Of a stretch of 64,000 nucleotides of DNA, positions 36,891 through 45,205 are shown one piece after another. Under the pieces are notes generated by a model. It did no database searches and was not told where the DNA came from. It was given only the letters and a program-made list of their open reading frames with translations. This DNA comes from Sediminibacterium salmoneum NBRC 103935 (GTDB lineage Bacteria > Bacteroidota > Bacteroidia > Chitinophagales > Chitinophagaceae). The number at the start of each line of letters is the position of its first letter. Position 1 is the stretch's first letter. Location: NCBI RefSeq assembly GCF_000511175.1, contig NZ_KI866530.1:2120270-2184269 (forward strand). Direction: 5' to 3'. Both the position numbers and the translations under genes were made by a program.

Positions 36891-37943
36891 CTATTTGATA
36901 ATATCACTCAATTGCTTAACAGAACGAACTTTTACGGGTTGCTTGGGTCTAACAAATAATACCCCTGTAACCACTACACTGTCTCCAGGTTGAAGTCCTT
37001 TGGTAACTTCTACAAATCCAGTACCTCTCATGCCAGTTTCAATGTCTACGAAAACACCTTCTCCTCCGCGGGCAACTATAATTTTTTTAGCTTTTGCATC
37101 GGGAATAATGGCATTGGTTGGAACCAGAATACTAGACTTATTCTTGCTTCCTTCCAAGAATACTTTCACAAATGTTCCAGGCGACAAGGATGGTCCATCC
37201 AATACTGCACGGACCCTTAGATTACGGGTAGTCGGGTTAATCTGCGGATCTGTTGCAATTACGGTAGCCCTTCTTTTGTCATTTGTTTCGTTGGTTTGTA
37301 CCTGAACAGATGAACCAACGCGAATCATATTGGTATAAAATTCCGGTACATTAAAGTCGATCTTAACCTTATCTACCTGCTGCAGGGTTGTCAGGGTAAC
37401 AGCTGGAGTAACATAAGCACCAGGGCTAATTTGTCTGAGTCCAAGAACACCAGCAAACGGTGCTTTAATTACGGTCTTGTCTATCTGAGCCTGTGTAATC
37501 TGTAAATCGGCTTTCAATCCATTTACCTGATTCAATGCCAGATCATATTCAGATTGGTTAATACCATTTATAGCCAGTAATTTTCTAAGTCTTTCCTCAT
37601 TCTTTTGAGCCAACTCGAGCAGGACCCTGGTTTTTGACAAACTCGCCTGTAAATCAGCATCGTTAATACGGGCAAGTACAGTTCCCTGTGCTACTTTAGC
37701 TCCATCGGGCGCATTCAGCAGGGTTAATCTACCACTTACTTCCGGATTAATATTCACTGTTTCCATTGGAATAATAGACCCGTTTACTTCAACCTTATTG
37801 TCTACATTTCCGGTTCCGGCAATCAGAACATCCACAATAGTTGCAGTAGGACCTTTTGATTTTGCATCAACATTTTCTTTTTTAGCTTCCTTGCAGGCAA
37901 ATAACAACAAGGGCAATGTCAGCAGCAGATTTATTCTTTTCAA
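36891..37943 (-). CDS. RND efflux periplasmic adaptor (membrane fusion protein), lipoprotein
   Basis: Links the RND permease to an outer-membrane channel. With the TTG start at 37943 the protein has 350 residues, begins KRINLLLTLPLLLFACKEAKK with a lipobox LFAC, and so is probably lipid-anchored. It has the lipoyl halves (VSGRLTLLNAPDGAKVAQGT, KAPFAGVLGLRQISPGAYV), an alpha hairpin between them (about 100-145) and the beta-barrel segment. TTG 37952 is the other possible start; no ATG is suitable. It is the first gene of the pair with the permease. A near-consensus TATCTTTA box lies about 20 bp upstream. Confidence 0.92.
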   Translation of the reverse strand: MKRINLLLTLPLLLFACKEAKKENVDAKSKGPTATIVDVLIAGTGNVDNKVEVNGSIIPMETVNINPEVSGRLTLLNAPDGAKVAQGTVLARINDADLQASLSKTRVLLELAQKNEERLRKLLAINGINQSEYDLALNQVNGLKADLQITQAQIDKTVIKAPFAGVLGLRQISPGAYVTPAVTLTTLQQVDKVKIDFNVPEFYTNMIRVGSSVQVQTNETNDKRRATVIATDPQINPTTRNLRVRAVLDGPSLSPGTFVKVFLEGSKNKSSILVPTNAIIPDAKAKKIIVARGGEGVFVDIETGMRGTGFVEVTKGLQPGDSVVVTGVLFVRPKQPVKVRSVKQLSDIIK

Positions 37944-38082
37944 AGGAGTCAATTTTTGGAAGCTGTAAAGATAGAATTAAAAACTCGGAGGAAGTGCAGG
38001 TTTTGCTGAATGGCGAAAGCGTAAAATTATTCGGTGAATCAGGGGAAAATGGACTGGTTTAATTACATTCGGTAAACAATAT

Positions 38083-38355
38083 ATGCCTATGTATGTGTTG
38101 AACAATCGATATCCACAAAAAAGAGCTTTCATTACTGGTGCAGGATCTGGTTTAGGCGGGGCATTGGCTATTGCATTGGCCAAAGATGGCTGGACCATTT
38201 GATTTGCAAATAACCAGCCCAAACTTATTCAGAAAACAGAGGGATTGGTGCTGGAAGCCGGAGGCAAGGCGCTTCTTTTTCCCTGGACGTAGCAGACAAA
38301 AATCAATACAAGAAAATAGCCCAGCAGTTTGTACAACTGACAGGGGGTATTGATT
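38083..38355 (+). pseudogene. Remnant of a short-chain dehydrogenase (SDR), N-terminal part
   Basis: From ATG 38083 the frame reads KRAFITGAGSGLGGALAIAL, the SDR Rossmann fold with TGxxxGxG, but meets a TGA at 38200. SDR-like sequence goes on after it (NQPKLIQ, GLVLEAGGKALLF), then shifts frame near 38275-38283 and continues as LDVADKNQYKKIAQQFVQLT and GGID. There the similarity stops just where the NNAG motif is expected, and phosphotransferase sequence begins in frame. The rest of the SDR gene is missing. It is a dead gene: one stop, one frameshift and a deletion. A selenocysteine reading of the TGA is not supported. Confidence 0.75.
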
Positions 38356-38780
38356 TAGGCAAACCTGAAGGATATGTCAAAAGGAAAGTAGCTGGTTGGA
38401 TTAAAAGATATTACGCTGCAGAAACTGATACAATTGAGTCAATGAACGCTGTTGCAGAATAGTTAAAAAATTATCAGCCCAAAGCGCAGACAGCAACACT
38501 ATTGCACAATGATTTTAAATACGACAATTTAGTTTTCAGAAAGGATTCAACAAAAGTAATTGGCGTATTAGATTGGGAAAAGGCAACAGTAGGTGATTCA
38601 CTGAAGAGTTTTGGAGCATTGTTAGCATATTGGTTTGAAGCCAATGAAGGACCAGTTTTTAAACAATACAATTGTACCTGGCTGCCTGGAAATTTAACAA
38701 GAGCTGCTTTAATTAATTACTATGCATCTATTACAAAAAGAGAGCTCAGTGATATCAATTTTTTGGTAGTAAAGCATTAT
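38356..38780 (+). pseudogene. Remnant of an APH-type phosphotransferase gene, C-terminal part
   Basis: In the same frame as the end of the SDR remnant, the sequence resembles the aminoglycoside-phosphotransferase-like kinase family often found next to SDR and acyl-CoA dehydrogenase genes. It reads KPEGYVKRKVAGWIKRYYAA, a TAG at 38460-38462 where a Trp codon would fit, then the catalytic loop LLHNDFKYDNLVF (about 38498-38536) and VLDWEKATVGD. The N-terminal lobe is missing and the C-terminus loses family resemblance near 38770, next to the minus-strand hypothetical gene. It is probably inactive. The plus frame stays open to 38900. Confidence 0.7.
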
Positions 38781-38789
38781 AAGTTTGAC

Positions 38790-39389
38790 TTATCTAAAAT
38801 GAAATTCAGGAGCACGATTATTTGGGCTATGATTGATAATAATGTAATATTTGGGAAAGTTTTTCCGATTAACAAATATTATTTGATCAAGATTATATAA
38901 AGACGAGGTGATAGAAAATAACTCACCATTCAGTTTGGTGATTTTAAAATGGTGTTCCTGCTGTGCTTGATTTGAAACCTTAATTGTGTATGTATTATTT
39001 GTCTTTATTAATTGCATAATTGGCATTGAAACTATCCCATCGTTGAAATCATTAATTATAATTGAATCTCCCGTAATCGCAATATATGTATTGAAGAAAG
39101 GCTCTGAAGGAAAATAGGCATAATAATGATTACCATATTGATGGACAGAGATGAATTCTCCTAGATAATCTTGATGAATCCCTTTTCGATATTTTAATAT
39201 AGGTTGATACTTATCAAGTAGAAACCTAAAAAGAGAATCATGATATTTCGAAAACGGCTTTTCGATAAATAGCCTTCGACCCTGAATTGTATCTTGTTCT
39301 TTAATCCGAACATAAATATCTTTATTGGCTTGTGAAAAAACAGGTGCCCAAATAAATATTAAAAGGAATATTGAAAGGATGGCATGCAT
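38790..39389 (-). CDS. Secreted hypothetical protein
   Basis: I do not recognise this protein. Its 199 residues start with a signal peptide (HAILSIFLLIFIWAPVFSQA), followed by a mixed region rich in Tyr, Phe and Ile, with no catalytic motif. It lies 3 bp after the frameshifted lipoprotein gene on the same strand, so the two were probably one transcript. The base composition is more AT-rich than the flanking genes, which may point to later arrival. Its 3' end abuts the phosphotransferase remnant. Confidence 0.6.
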   Translation of the reverse strand: MHAILSIFLLIFIWAPVFSQANKDIYVRIKEQDTIQGRRLFIEKPFSKYHDSLFRFLLDKYQPILKYRKGIHQDYLGEFISVHQYGNHYYAYFPSEPFFNTYIAITGDSIIINDFNDGIVSMPIMQLIKTNNTYTIKVSNQAQQEHHFKITKLNGELFSITSSLYNLDQIIFVNRKNFPKYYIIINHSPNNRAPEFHFR

Positions 39390-39392
39390 AAA

Positions 39393-40455
39393 TCATTTAT
39401 TTTTACGAATTTGAGTAATTCTATAATCATATACTGCAGTAGGATTTGTAACACTTGTTTTGCCAGTTATTATTCCAGTTGTCTCATTAAAGTAGAGTTT
39501 ATTTTTTCCGATTTGTTCTTTCGCCAATTGCAAACAGTTTCGATAATCATATCTTACAAAATGATTTAACGAAACAACAGATGGGATAGTTGGCCAAAAA
39601 TTTTGCATTAAGAAAAATGTATTTAACATTGGATCATCCTCAAATTGTGAAGGATCGTCATAATAGTTTTCAAGAACTTCAGGGTCAGCAATAATTTCAG
39701 GAATATTTGGGTCTAAACCATTGCTTCCTGCATTTACAAACAATTGCCAATCTATTTCTGAAATATAAGTTGGTGAAGTATTTGGAGGATAAATTAATGG
39801 AAACAAAGAATTTAGATTAACATAAACCACGCTACCAGTAAACACTTCCTGTTCAATTGAAGATTCAGGACTATCATCTCCTATCCCACCAATTCCTTTA
39901 CATTCCCACCCATAAGTGTTGCCAATTCGTTTGGGAATTGATAAAATATATTTGCCAACACAGTAAAGCCCTAAACCAACTTCCTGTAAATTCAGGAAAA
40001 TTTAACCCACGAATTACATTTTCTACAACTGGAGTTTCTCGAATTGATTTGCTTTTATACACACTAACTTTTATCCCTTCGATATAATTCACCTTGTAAT
40101 ATGAATAGTTTTTCATATCAATACTCTCATAAAAACCTGTAAACTTAATTTGACTTTTATTATTTACAGGTACTCTTCTAAAAAATTTTACCTCTAACGT
40201 ATCATCTTTAGAAAAAAACATTTCGCCTTCACCTCTATTTAGTGGGACCCTCACAATTAATTGACCATTAATTGTTGTTTTTGTTGCATTTATAAAATCA
40301 GGTTTTGGTCCTTCTGGGATTTGTTTATTATATTTCGTGAACCAATCTCTTACTTCATTCAAAGAAATATTTTCTTTCAAAATACTTCTTGAACTTTCAT
40401 ATACATCTTTTCTACAACTAATAAACAAAATCAATATTAGTAAAAATCTGAGCAA
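39393..40455 (-). pseudogene. Hypothetical lipoprotein gene broken by one frameshift
   Basis: Two frames join into one protein of about 350 residues. The first (ATG 40455) has a lipoprotein signal (RFLLILILFISCRKD) and runs to FPEFTG near 39995, after which the frame gives an unlikely tail and stops at 39898. Skipping one base near the AGGAAG there opens a frame reading EVGLGLYCVGKYILSIPKRI and GGIGDDSPESS, which runs without a stop into the second frame (EVFTGSVVYVNLN, to 39393). So there is one extra base in the sequence: a real mutation or a read error. Function unknown; no domain recognised. The neighbourhood is decayed, which favours a real mutation. Confidence 0.7.
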
Positions 40456-40470
40456 AAAAGTGAGTAGACG

Positions 40471-40560
40471 TATTTTTGATTCGGGGGGGGTGAAGATTGT
40501 TTCATATAATTGAGCATTGTAATATAATACTCAATTATAATTCATAATAATTATAATTCG
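40471..40560. other. AT-rich spacer with G8 tract, hairpin and short repeats
   Basis: Holds a G8 run at 40483-40490, a perfect TATTTTTG box on the plus strand at 40471-40478, a 9-bp inverted repeat (ATAATTGAG/CTCAATTAT, about 40505-40537) and two copies of AATTATAATTC after it. The G8 run lies 28-35 bp upstream of the lipoprotein start at 40455. No gene is seen here. Confidence 0.4.
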
Positions 40561-40598
40561 TTACCACTACAAAAAATAGGGTCAAATCACCATTCACT

Positions 40599-41378
40599 TT
40601 ACTGATCTTCTCTTCGTCTATACAACCCACCACGCCAATTGTACTTGGTAGAACGGTATTCCTCGTATTGCTGGCCAATATAATAACCTAGTTCAAGATC
40701 GTTCAACAGTTTTACCAAGCCATAGGCAGGACGATAACGTCGCATAAACGTATCCAGTTCGGGGGACTGTAGCCCCGTTATTTTTTTCACGAATATTTTG
40801 GTGAACCTGCTGTTTACGTATTTCTCCTCTTCCTCTTCTATCAATCTTTTTTGCAAGGTTAGAATACTTCTATTGCGTTTAACCCTGAACATATTAATGA
40901 TGCCTTCCAAATCAAGACCAACCGTAGCTCCCGGATTATAATTGGGACTGGACACAACGCCTAAACCAGGCTTTTTAAAGTTGAATACTTTAGCATAATC
41001 CTGACGATTCATCATAGAGTCGTAACGGTAATAATTATTGCGCACTTTCACTTCCGGCAAATCAAAAGCCCTTACATGAATCATCACATTAAAACGCTCC
41101 AGATTGCTGATGGTGTCTACCGGATACTTCATGGTAGATTTTCCAATCAGTGAAAACCAAATTGAATCTGTTTTTAATACCGTTAAATTATAATAACCTG
41201 TAGAATCGGTAATGGTTCCTCTCCCGGAAGTGCTTTGCACGGCAACCGCTTCCAAAGGTCTTCTGGCCGAAATATCATACACATTCCCACTTACTGTAGT
41301 GTACTGGGCCTGTACATCAGCAGCAAAGGAAATAAGCAGTAGTAAAATAAAACCAGATATTCCGGAATAATACCTCAA
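40599..41378 (-). CDS. Secreted protein with CarboxypepD_reg-like domain
   Basis: A 259-residue protein with a signal peptide (GFILLLLISFAADVQAQ) and an N-terminal beta-sandwich of the carboxypeptidase-regulatory type (TVSGNVYDISARRPLEAVAV, RGTITDSTGYYNL; about 27-105), as at the start of TonB-dependent receptors but without plug or barrel. The rest (about 110-259) is rich in Arg, Lys and Tyr and is not recognised. Probably periplasmic or outer-membrane associated; function unknown. It sits at the end of a minus-strand run with an 82-bp gap to the esterase gene. Confidence 0.8.
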   Translation of the reverse strand: MRYYSGISGFILLLLISFAADVQAQYTTVSGNVYDISARRPLEAVAVQSTSGRGTITDSTGYYNLTVLKTDSIWFSLIGKSTMKYPVDTISNLERFNVMIHVRAFDLPEVKVRNNYYRYDSMMNRQDYAKVFNFKKPGLGVVSSPNYNPGATVGLDLEGIINMFRVKRNRSILTLQKRLIEEEEEKYVNSRFTKIFVKKITGLQSPELDTFMRRYRPAYGLVKLLNDLELGYYIGQQYEEYRSTKYNWRGGLYRRREDQ

Positions 41379-41460
41379 TTGCCTTCGATTAATATGTAAT
41401 ATTAGTTCAGCGTTGGCAGAGTACCATACGTTGTCAGGGAATTAACGAGTTTTTTACAGT

Positions 41461-42192
41461 TTAAAACTTCTTATCCAAAATATAGGGAAGCATCGATCTC
41501 CAGGTAGGCCAGTCGTGGTGAATATCTGGCCCCCATACATCCAGGTCGTACCATATTCCTTTATTGTATAAAATGCCGGCAAATCGTTTGGATGCCTCAG
41601 GATCTTCAAAATTTCCACTGCCTGTATAAATATGAATATGATGACTGGCTTTAATTTTGCTTAGATACCATTCGTCCTGTAAACTGGGAATATAATGTTC
41701 AGGACTATTATAGAAAACCTGATCGTCCCAGAAACCTTTGGTGTATTCGGTTAAATTATACACGCCGCTCATGCTGATGGCTCCATTCAGAATATCAGGT
41801 CTTTTTAAAAAAAGGTTCATGGCATGTAATGCACCAAACGATGCACCACAGGTATAAATCATTGTTTCATTGCTGGTGTTGTTGCGAATAAAAGGAACCA
41901 CTTCATTAAAAACATATTCATTAAACTGGTTATGACGGATAGCTTTGTGCTCCGGAAGCATTTGATTGTTCATCCAGCTTTCCTTATTCATGCTATCAAT
42001 GCTGAAAACCTGGCATTTCCCTGATTCAATCATGGGCGCAATGGCGTCAAGCAACTGGAATCTTTCGTATTCCAGATAATCTGCTGCAGCTGTTGGAATC
42101 AGTAAAATGGCAAAGCCATAATGACCATAAGCAGCAATTGGCATTTCTTTATTTAAAGCCGGACTATACCAGGAACTAAGTTCTCTTTTCAT
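41461..42192 (-). CDS. Putative esterase, alpha/beta-hydrolase
   Basis: A 243-residue protein of the putative esterase (esterase D-like) group. The nucleophile elbow appears as CGASFGALHAMNLF (Ser about 118), with a preceding region MIYT. The end of the chain has the likely catalytic His in WGPDIHHDWPTW. No signal peptide, so probably cytosolic. It lies 3 bp after a parA-like gene and is likely co-transcribed. Substrate unknown. Confidence 0.8.
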   Translation of the reverse strand: MKRELSSWYSPALNKEMPIAAYGHYGFAILLIPTAAADYLEYERFQLLDAIAPMIESGKCQVFSIDSMNKESWMNNQMLPEHKAIRHNQFNEYVFNEVVPFIRNNTSNETMIYTCGASFGALHAMNLFLKRPDILNGAISMSGVYNLTEYTKGFWDDQVFYNSPEHYIPSLQDEWYLSKIKASHHIHIYTGSGNFEDPEASKRFAGILYNKGIWYDLDVWGPDIHHDWPTWRSMLPYILDKKF

Positions 42193-42195
42193 ATA

Positions 42196-42939
42196 CTATT
42201 CTATACAGGTCTTTTTAATTTCCTTCCATAAATTGTTATAACACTGTGCGGCAAAACTACTGGCTGCAAAGGTTTCCAGCGGGGCCTGATTCACGCCCAT
42301 TTTTTCTACATCGCTTAAATAGGGTATATAACTCTTAAAGAAAAGTTTGTCTTTGTAAAACTCATTAATTACTTCGTGATGCAGGTTCTTGCGATGGTCT
42401 ACCATACTAAAGAAGCATTTGAGTTTTGAAGTGTCAAAATCATTCTCCTTAAAATATTGCAGAACAGATTCAAAAGACCGGATAGACAAAGTTGTTGGAA
42501 TATTCGGCATAAATACCCAGTCTGCTCCTGTAAATACAGCATCGTGTAAAATGGAAATACCCGGAGGGCAATCCAGAAAAACAATGTCGTACGACTTCTT
42601 AACCGATGATAGCAAAGAAGCAATTTTCTTTTTGCTCTGCTTCATATCGTTTAATAAGATATCTGCATTTCTGGCTGAAATATCAGAAGGAATAATATCC
42701 AGGTTTTCGTATGCAGAAACCTGTATGGCATCTGCCAAATCCATTTCGCCACTAATAAGTTTTCTGGATTCATTTTTAACCGTTGATGCAACGCCTAAAT
42801 AAAAGGAAGAAGATCCCTGCGGATCCAGGTCCCATATCAGGGTTTTGTATCCCTGTTTAGCACTTAAATAAGCTAGATTGATGGTAGCAGCAGTTTTGCC
42901 AACACCACCTTTTAAATTATATAGGGCTATGGTTACCAT
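42196..42939 (-). CDS. ParA-family ATPase (orphan)
   Basis: A 247-residue MinD/ParA-type ATPase with the deviant Walker A KGGVGKTAATINLAY (about 10-24), DLDPQGSSSFYLG, and Walker B FLDCPPGIS (about 119-127). Lengths and motifs match small ParA proteins that position plasmids, chromosomes or protein clusters. No parB, parS repeat or replication gene is nearby and the next gene is an esterase, so a role in DNA partition should not be assumed. The chromate transporter gene ends 35 bp upstream. Confidence 0.88.
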   Translation of the reverse strand: MVTIALYNLKGGVGKTAATINLAYLSAKQGYKTLIWDLDPQGSSSFYLGVASTVKNESRKLISGEMDLADAIQVSAYENLDIIPSDISARNADILLNDMKQSKKKIASLLSSVKKSYDIVFLDCPPGISILHDAVFTGADWVFMPNIPTTLSIRSFESVLQYFKENDFDTSKLKCFFSMVDHRKNLHHEVINEFYKDKLFFKSYIPYLSDVEKMGVNQAPLETFAASSFAAQCYNNLWKEIKKTCIE

Positions 42940-42974
42940 AATGAATAATATGCTTCAGAGGAAGATACAAAAAA

Positions 42975-44231
42975 TCAGGCAATAGCGCCCAGTAATAAGC
43001 AACCAATTACAATAAACGGAGCGGGTACGCGATTTAAGCGAAGGATCATTAGTGTGGCAATTACAATCCCCATGTCCCAAACAATCGACCAGTGCTGAGA
43101 ACCCAATTCAGGTAAAATATGGTCATTCAATAAATATAAAACAGACCCGGCCATGATACCAACCACGGATGCCCGAATACCTTCTAAAGACCTGAAAATC
43201 ACTGCATACTTCTTTAAATTATGCCAGACGGGAAAGAAAAATAAAACCAAAAGGGCACTGGGTAAGAAAATACCTATTACCCCGATAAAACATCCCAGCA
43301 CCTGCTTTTCAGATCCCATATCTTTCAATACCATGCCGCCGGTGAATGCACCAATAGAAAACACCGGACCCGGGATTGCCCTGACAATTCCTGATCCTGT
43401 TAAAAAGGCTTCTCTCTCCATTTTGAGTACATCTCTCTTATTTTCAAGAATTCTTTTGCTCTGGGGACGTGTAACATATTGCTCATACATCAGCGGAATC
43501 AAAACATCTCCTCCGCCAAAAACCAGACTTCCAAAACGATAATTGTTTTCGAAAAGGTTATAGACTTTGCGATTCTCCCAGTTTTGTTTGGTGGCTGTTT
43601 CCGACAGGTAACCTGTGATACCAAATAGTACCAAAAAAATCAGGAGATTTCCCCATTTTACCTGTTTGGGTGGATCTCCTTTTTGTGGTATTCTTTTATC
43701 ACTGAAATTGGTAGCAATACCTGCGCAAACAATCAGAATCGGAAAGATCCAGGGTGTTTTAAAAGCCAGAAATGTAGCAATGGCTGCTATAATTACAATC
43801 ACCCGGGTAATGGTATTATTCACTGCTACTTTATATGTTCTTAATGCAGAGTAGGCAATAAATCCAATTGCCATTGGCTGGATGAATCTGAAAAATGTAG
43901 CAGGGTTTTGAATTTTATCAAAATAATACAGCAAAAATGAAAGACTCGACATCAGCAGACTGGCAGGTAAAATCCAGATGATCAATGTAATGATGGATAG
44001 TAAAACACCTCCCCGCTTATACCCTATTAAAGTTAAAACCTGTGTGGAAGAAGCACCGGGCAACATCTGACAGAAACCATTGTAATCTAGCAATTCCTCT
44101 TCCGTTACATCTTTTCGCTGATGTACAAATGTTTTCATCATCATTCCCAGATGACCCTGAGGTCCACCAAATGCAGTGATACTGTGCGTTAACACAGCTC
44201 TTAAAAAGGGGATATGACGAATCAGGTTCAA
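42975..44231 (-). CDS. chrA: Chromate transporter, ChrA family (two-domain)
   Basis: Membrane protein of 418 residues with two CHR repeats. The first has [11 protein letters not shown] and [20 protein letters not shown] (about 21-65); the second has [12 protein letters not shown] and [20 protein letters not shown] (about 235-305). The pair of PG-containing motifs is typical of the long ChrA type. Family members export chromate, or possibly sulfate, by proton antiport; real substrate not shown. It follows the oxygenase gene by 7 bp. Confidence 0.9.
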   Translation of the reverse strand: MNLIRHIPFLRAVLTHSITAFGGPQGHLGMMMKTFVHQRKDVTEEELLDYNGFCQMLPGASSTQVLTLIGYKRGGVLLSIITLIIWILPASLLMSSLSFLLYYFDKIQNPATFFRFIQPMAIGFIAYSALRTYKVAVNNTITRVIVIIAAIATFLAFKTPWIFPILIVCAGIATNFSDKRIPQKGDPPKQVKWGNLLIFLVLFGITGYLSETATKQNWENRKVYNLFENNYRFGSLVFGGGDVLIPLMYEQYVTRPQSKRILENKRDVLKMEREAFLTGSGIVRAIPGPVFSIGAFTGGMVLKDMGSEKQVLGCFIGVIGIFLPSALLVLFFFPVWHNLKKYAVIFRSLEGIRASVVGIMAGSVLYLLNDHILPELGSQHWSIVWDMGIVIATLMILRLNRVPAPFIVIGCLLLGAIA

Positions 44232-44238
44232 TTGAAGA

Positions 44239-45183
44239 CTATTTCTTTAGTCCAATTTCTCTCAATCTTTCATCTAGGTATTCGCCGGCAGTTGTATCCG
44301 GATATGCTTTAGGGTTATGCTCATCTATACAGCTTTCGAGACAGGCCAGGCTCATTTCACTTCTTGGGTGAAGGAAGAAAGGCATGGAAAATCTGCTGGT
44401 ATGCCATAGTTCCCTTGCCGGATTAACTACCCGGTGAGTTGTACTTCTTAATTTATTATTGGTCAATCGCTGCAACATATCCCCTACATTCACTACAATC
44501 TGTTCTGGTAATGAGGTAACATTAACCCACTCACCCTGTTTGGTTAAAATCTGCAAACCATCAGCAGAAGCACCTACCAACAAAGTAATCAGGTTGATGT
44601 CTTCGTGTTGTTCTGCACGGATAGCAGATTTAGGTTCAGAAGTAATGGGCGGATAATGGATACAACGCAAGATGGAATTGCCATTATGGATATGTTCATC
44701 AAAATAATGTTCGTCAAGCCCTAAATACAAAGCAATTGCCTGAAGCAAAGACTTACCGCTTTTTTCAAAATTCCTGTATGCATTATACAAGGTTTCATTG
44801 AATGGAGCTATCTCTGAAACCTGAACATTGTCGGGATACTCAGACTGTATGGTATCACGGTCTTCTACCGTTTGACCATATTGAAAAAACTCTTTTAAAT
44901 CCGGAGCCTCACTGCCTTTGGCGTGTTCTTTACCAAAAGAAGTGTACCCTCGCTGACCCGCTAAGCCAGGAATTTCATACTGCTTTTTCTTCTCGAGCGG
45001 AAGAGAAAAAAACTGCTGAACATATTCATACTGATTGGCAATTAATTCATCGGGAACTCCGTGATTTTTCACTGCAACAAATCCTACTTCTTCATAGGCT
45101 TTTCCCAATGCCTGTACAAAAGCAGCTTTCTCTTCGGGAGTTCCTTTAGTGAACTGGGCTAAATCAACAACTGGTATGGCCAT
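44239..45183 (-). CDS. 2-oxoglutarate/Fe(II)-dependent oxygenase, isopenicillin N synthase family
   Basis: With the ATG at 45183 it has 314 residues. The N-terminal DIOX_N region reads [17 protein letters not shown] and [18 protein letters not shown]. The iron ligands are visible in [14 protein letters not shown] (His and Asp, about 193) and in the distal His of [17 protein letters not shown], with Arg of [11 protein letters not shown] likely to bind the co-substrate. In bacteria these enzymes act on varied small molecules and the product is unknown. The frame is open up to 45222, but that start would lie within recQ. It is 22 bp after the recQ stop. Confidence 0.87.
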   Translation of the reverse strand: MAIPVVDLAQFTKGTPEEKAAFVQALGKAYEEVGFVAVKNHGVPDELIANQYEYVQQFFSLPLEKKKQYEIPGLAGQRGYTSFGKEHAKGSEAPDLKEFFQYGQTVEDRDTIQSEYPDNVQVSEIAPFNETLYNAYRNFEKSGKSLLQAIALYLGLDEHYFDEHIHNGNSILRCIHYPPITSEPKSAIRAEQHEDINLITLLVGASADGLQILTKQGEWVNVTSLPEQIVVNVGDMLQRLTNNKLRSTTHRVVNPARELWHTSRFSMPFFLHPRSEMSLACLESCIDEHNPKAYPDTTAGEYLDERLREIGLKK

Positions 45184-45205
45184 AACATTAATTTTTACGA
45201 AAATA

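Noticed and set aside
38200..38202. TGA in the SDR remnant as a possible selenocysteine codon, given selD in the window
   Set aside because: No SECIS-like structure, SDR enzymes have no Cys or Sec there, and a frameshift and a second stop follow. The locus is a pseudogene.
38790..40560. Insertion sequence or mobile element in the decayed region
   Set aside because: No transposase, integrase, terminal inverted repeats or target duplications were found.
40599..41378. TonB-dependent receptor suggested by the CarboxypepD_reg domain
   Set aside because: The protein has only 259 residues and no plug or beta-barrel.
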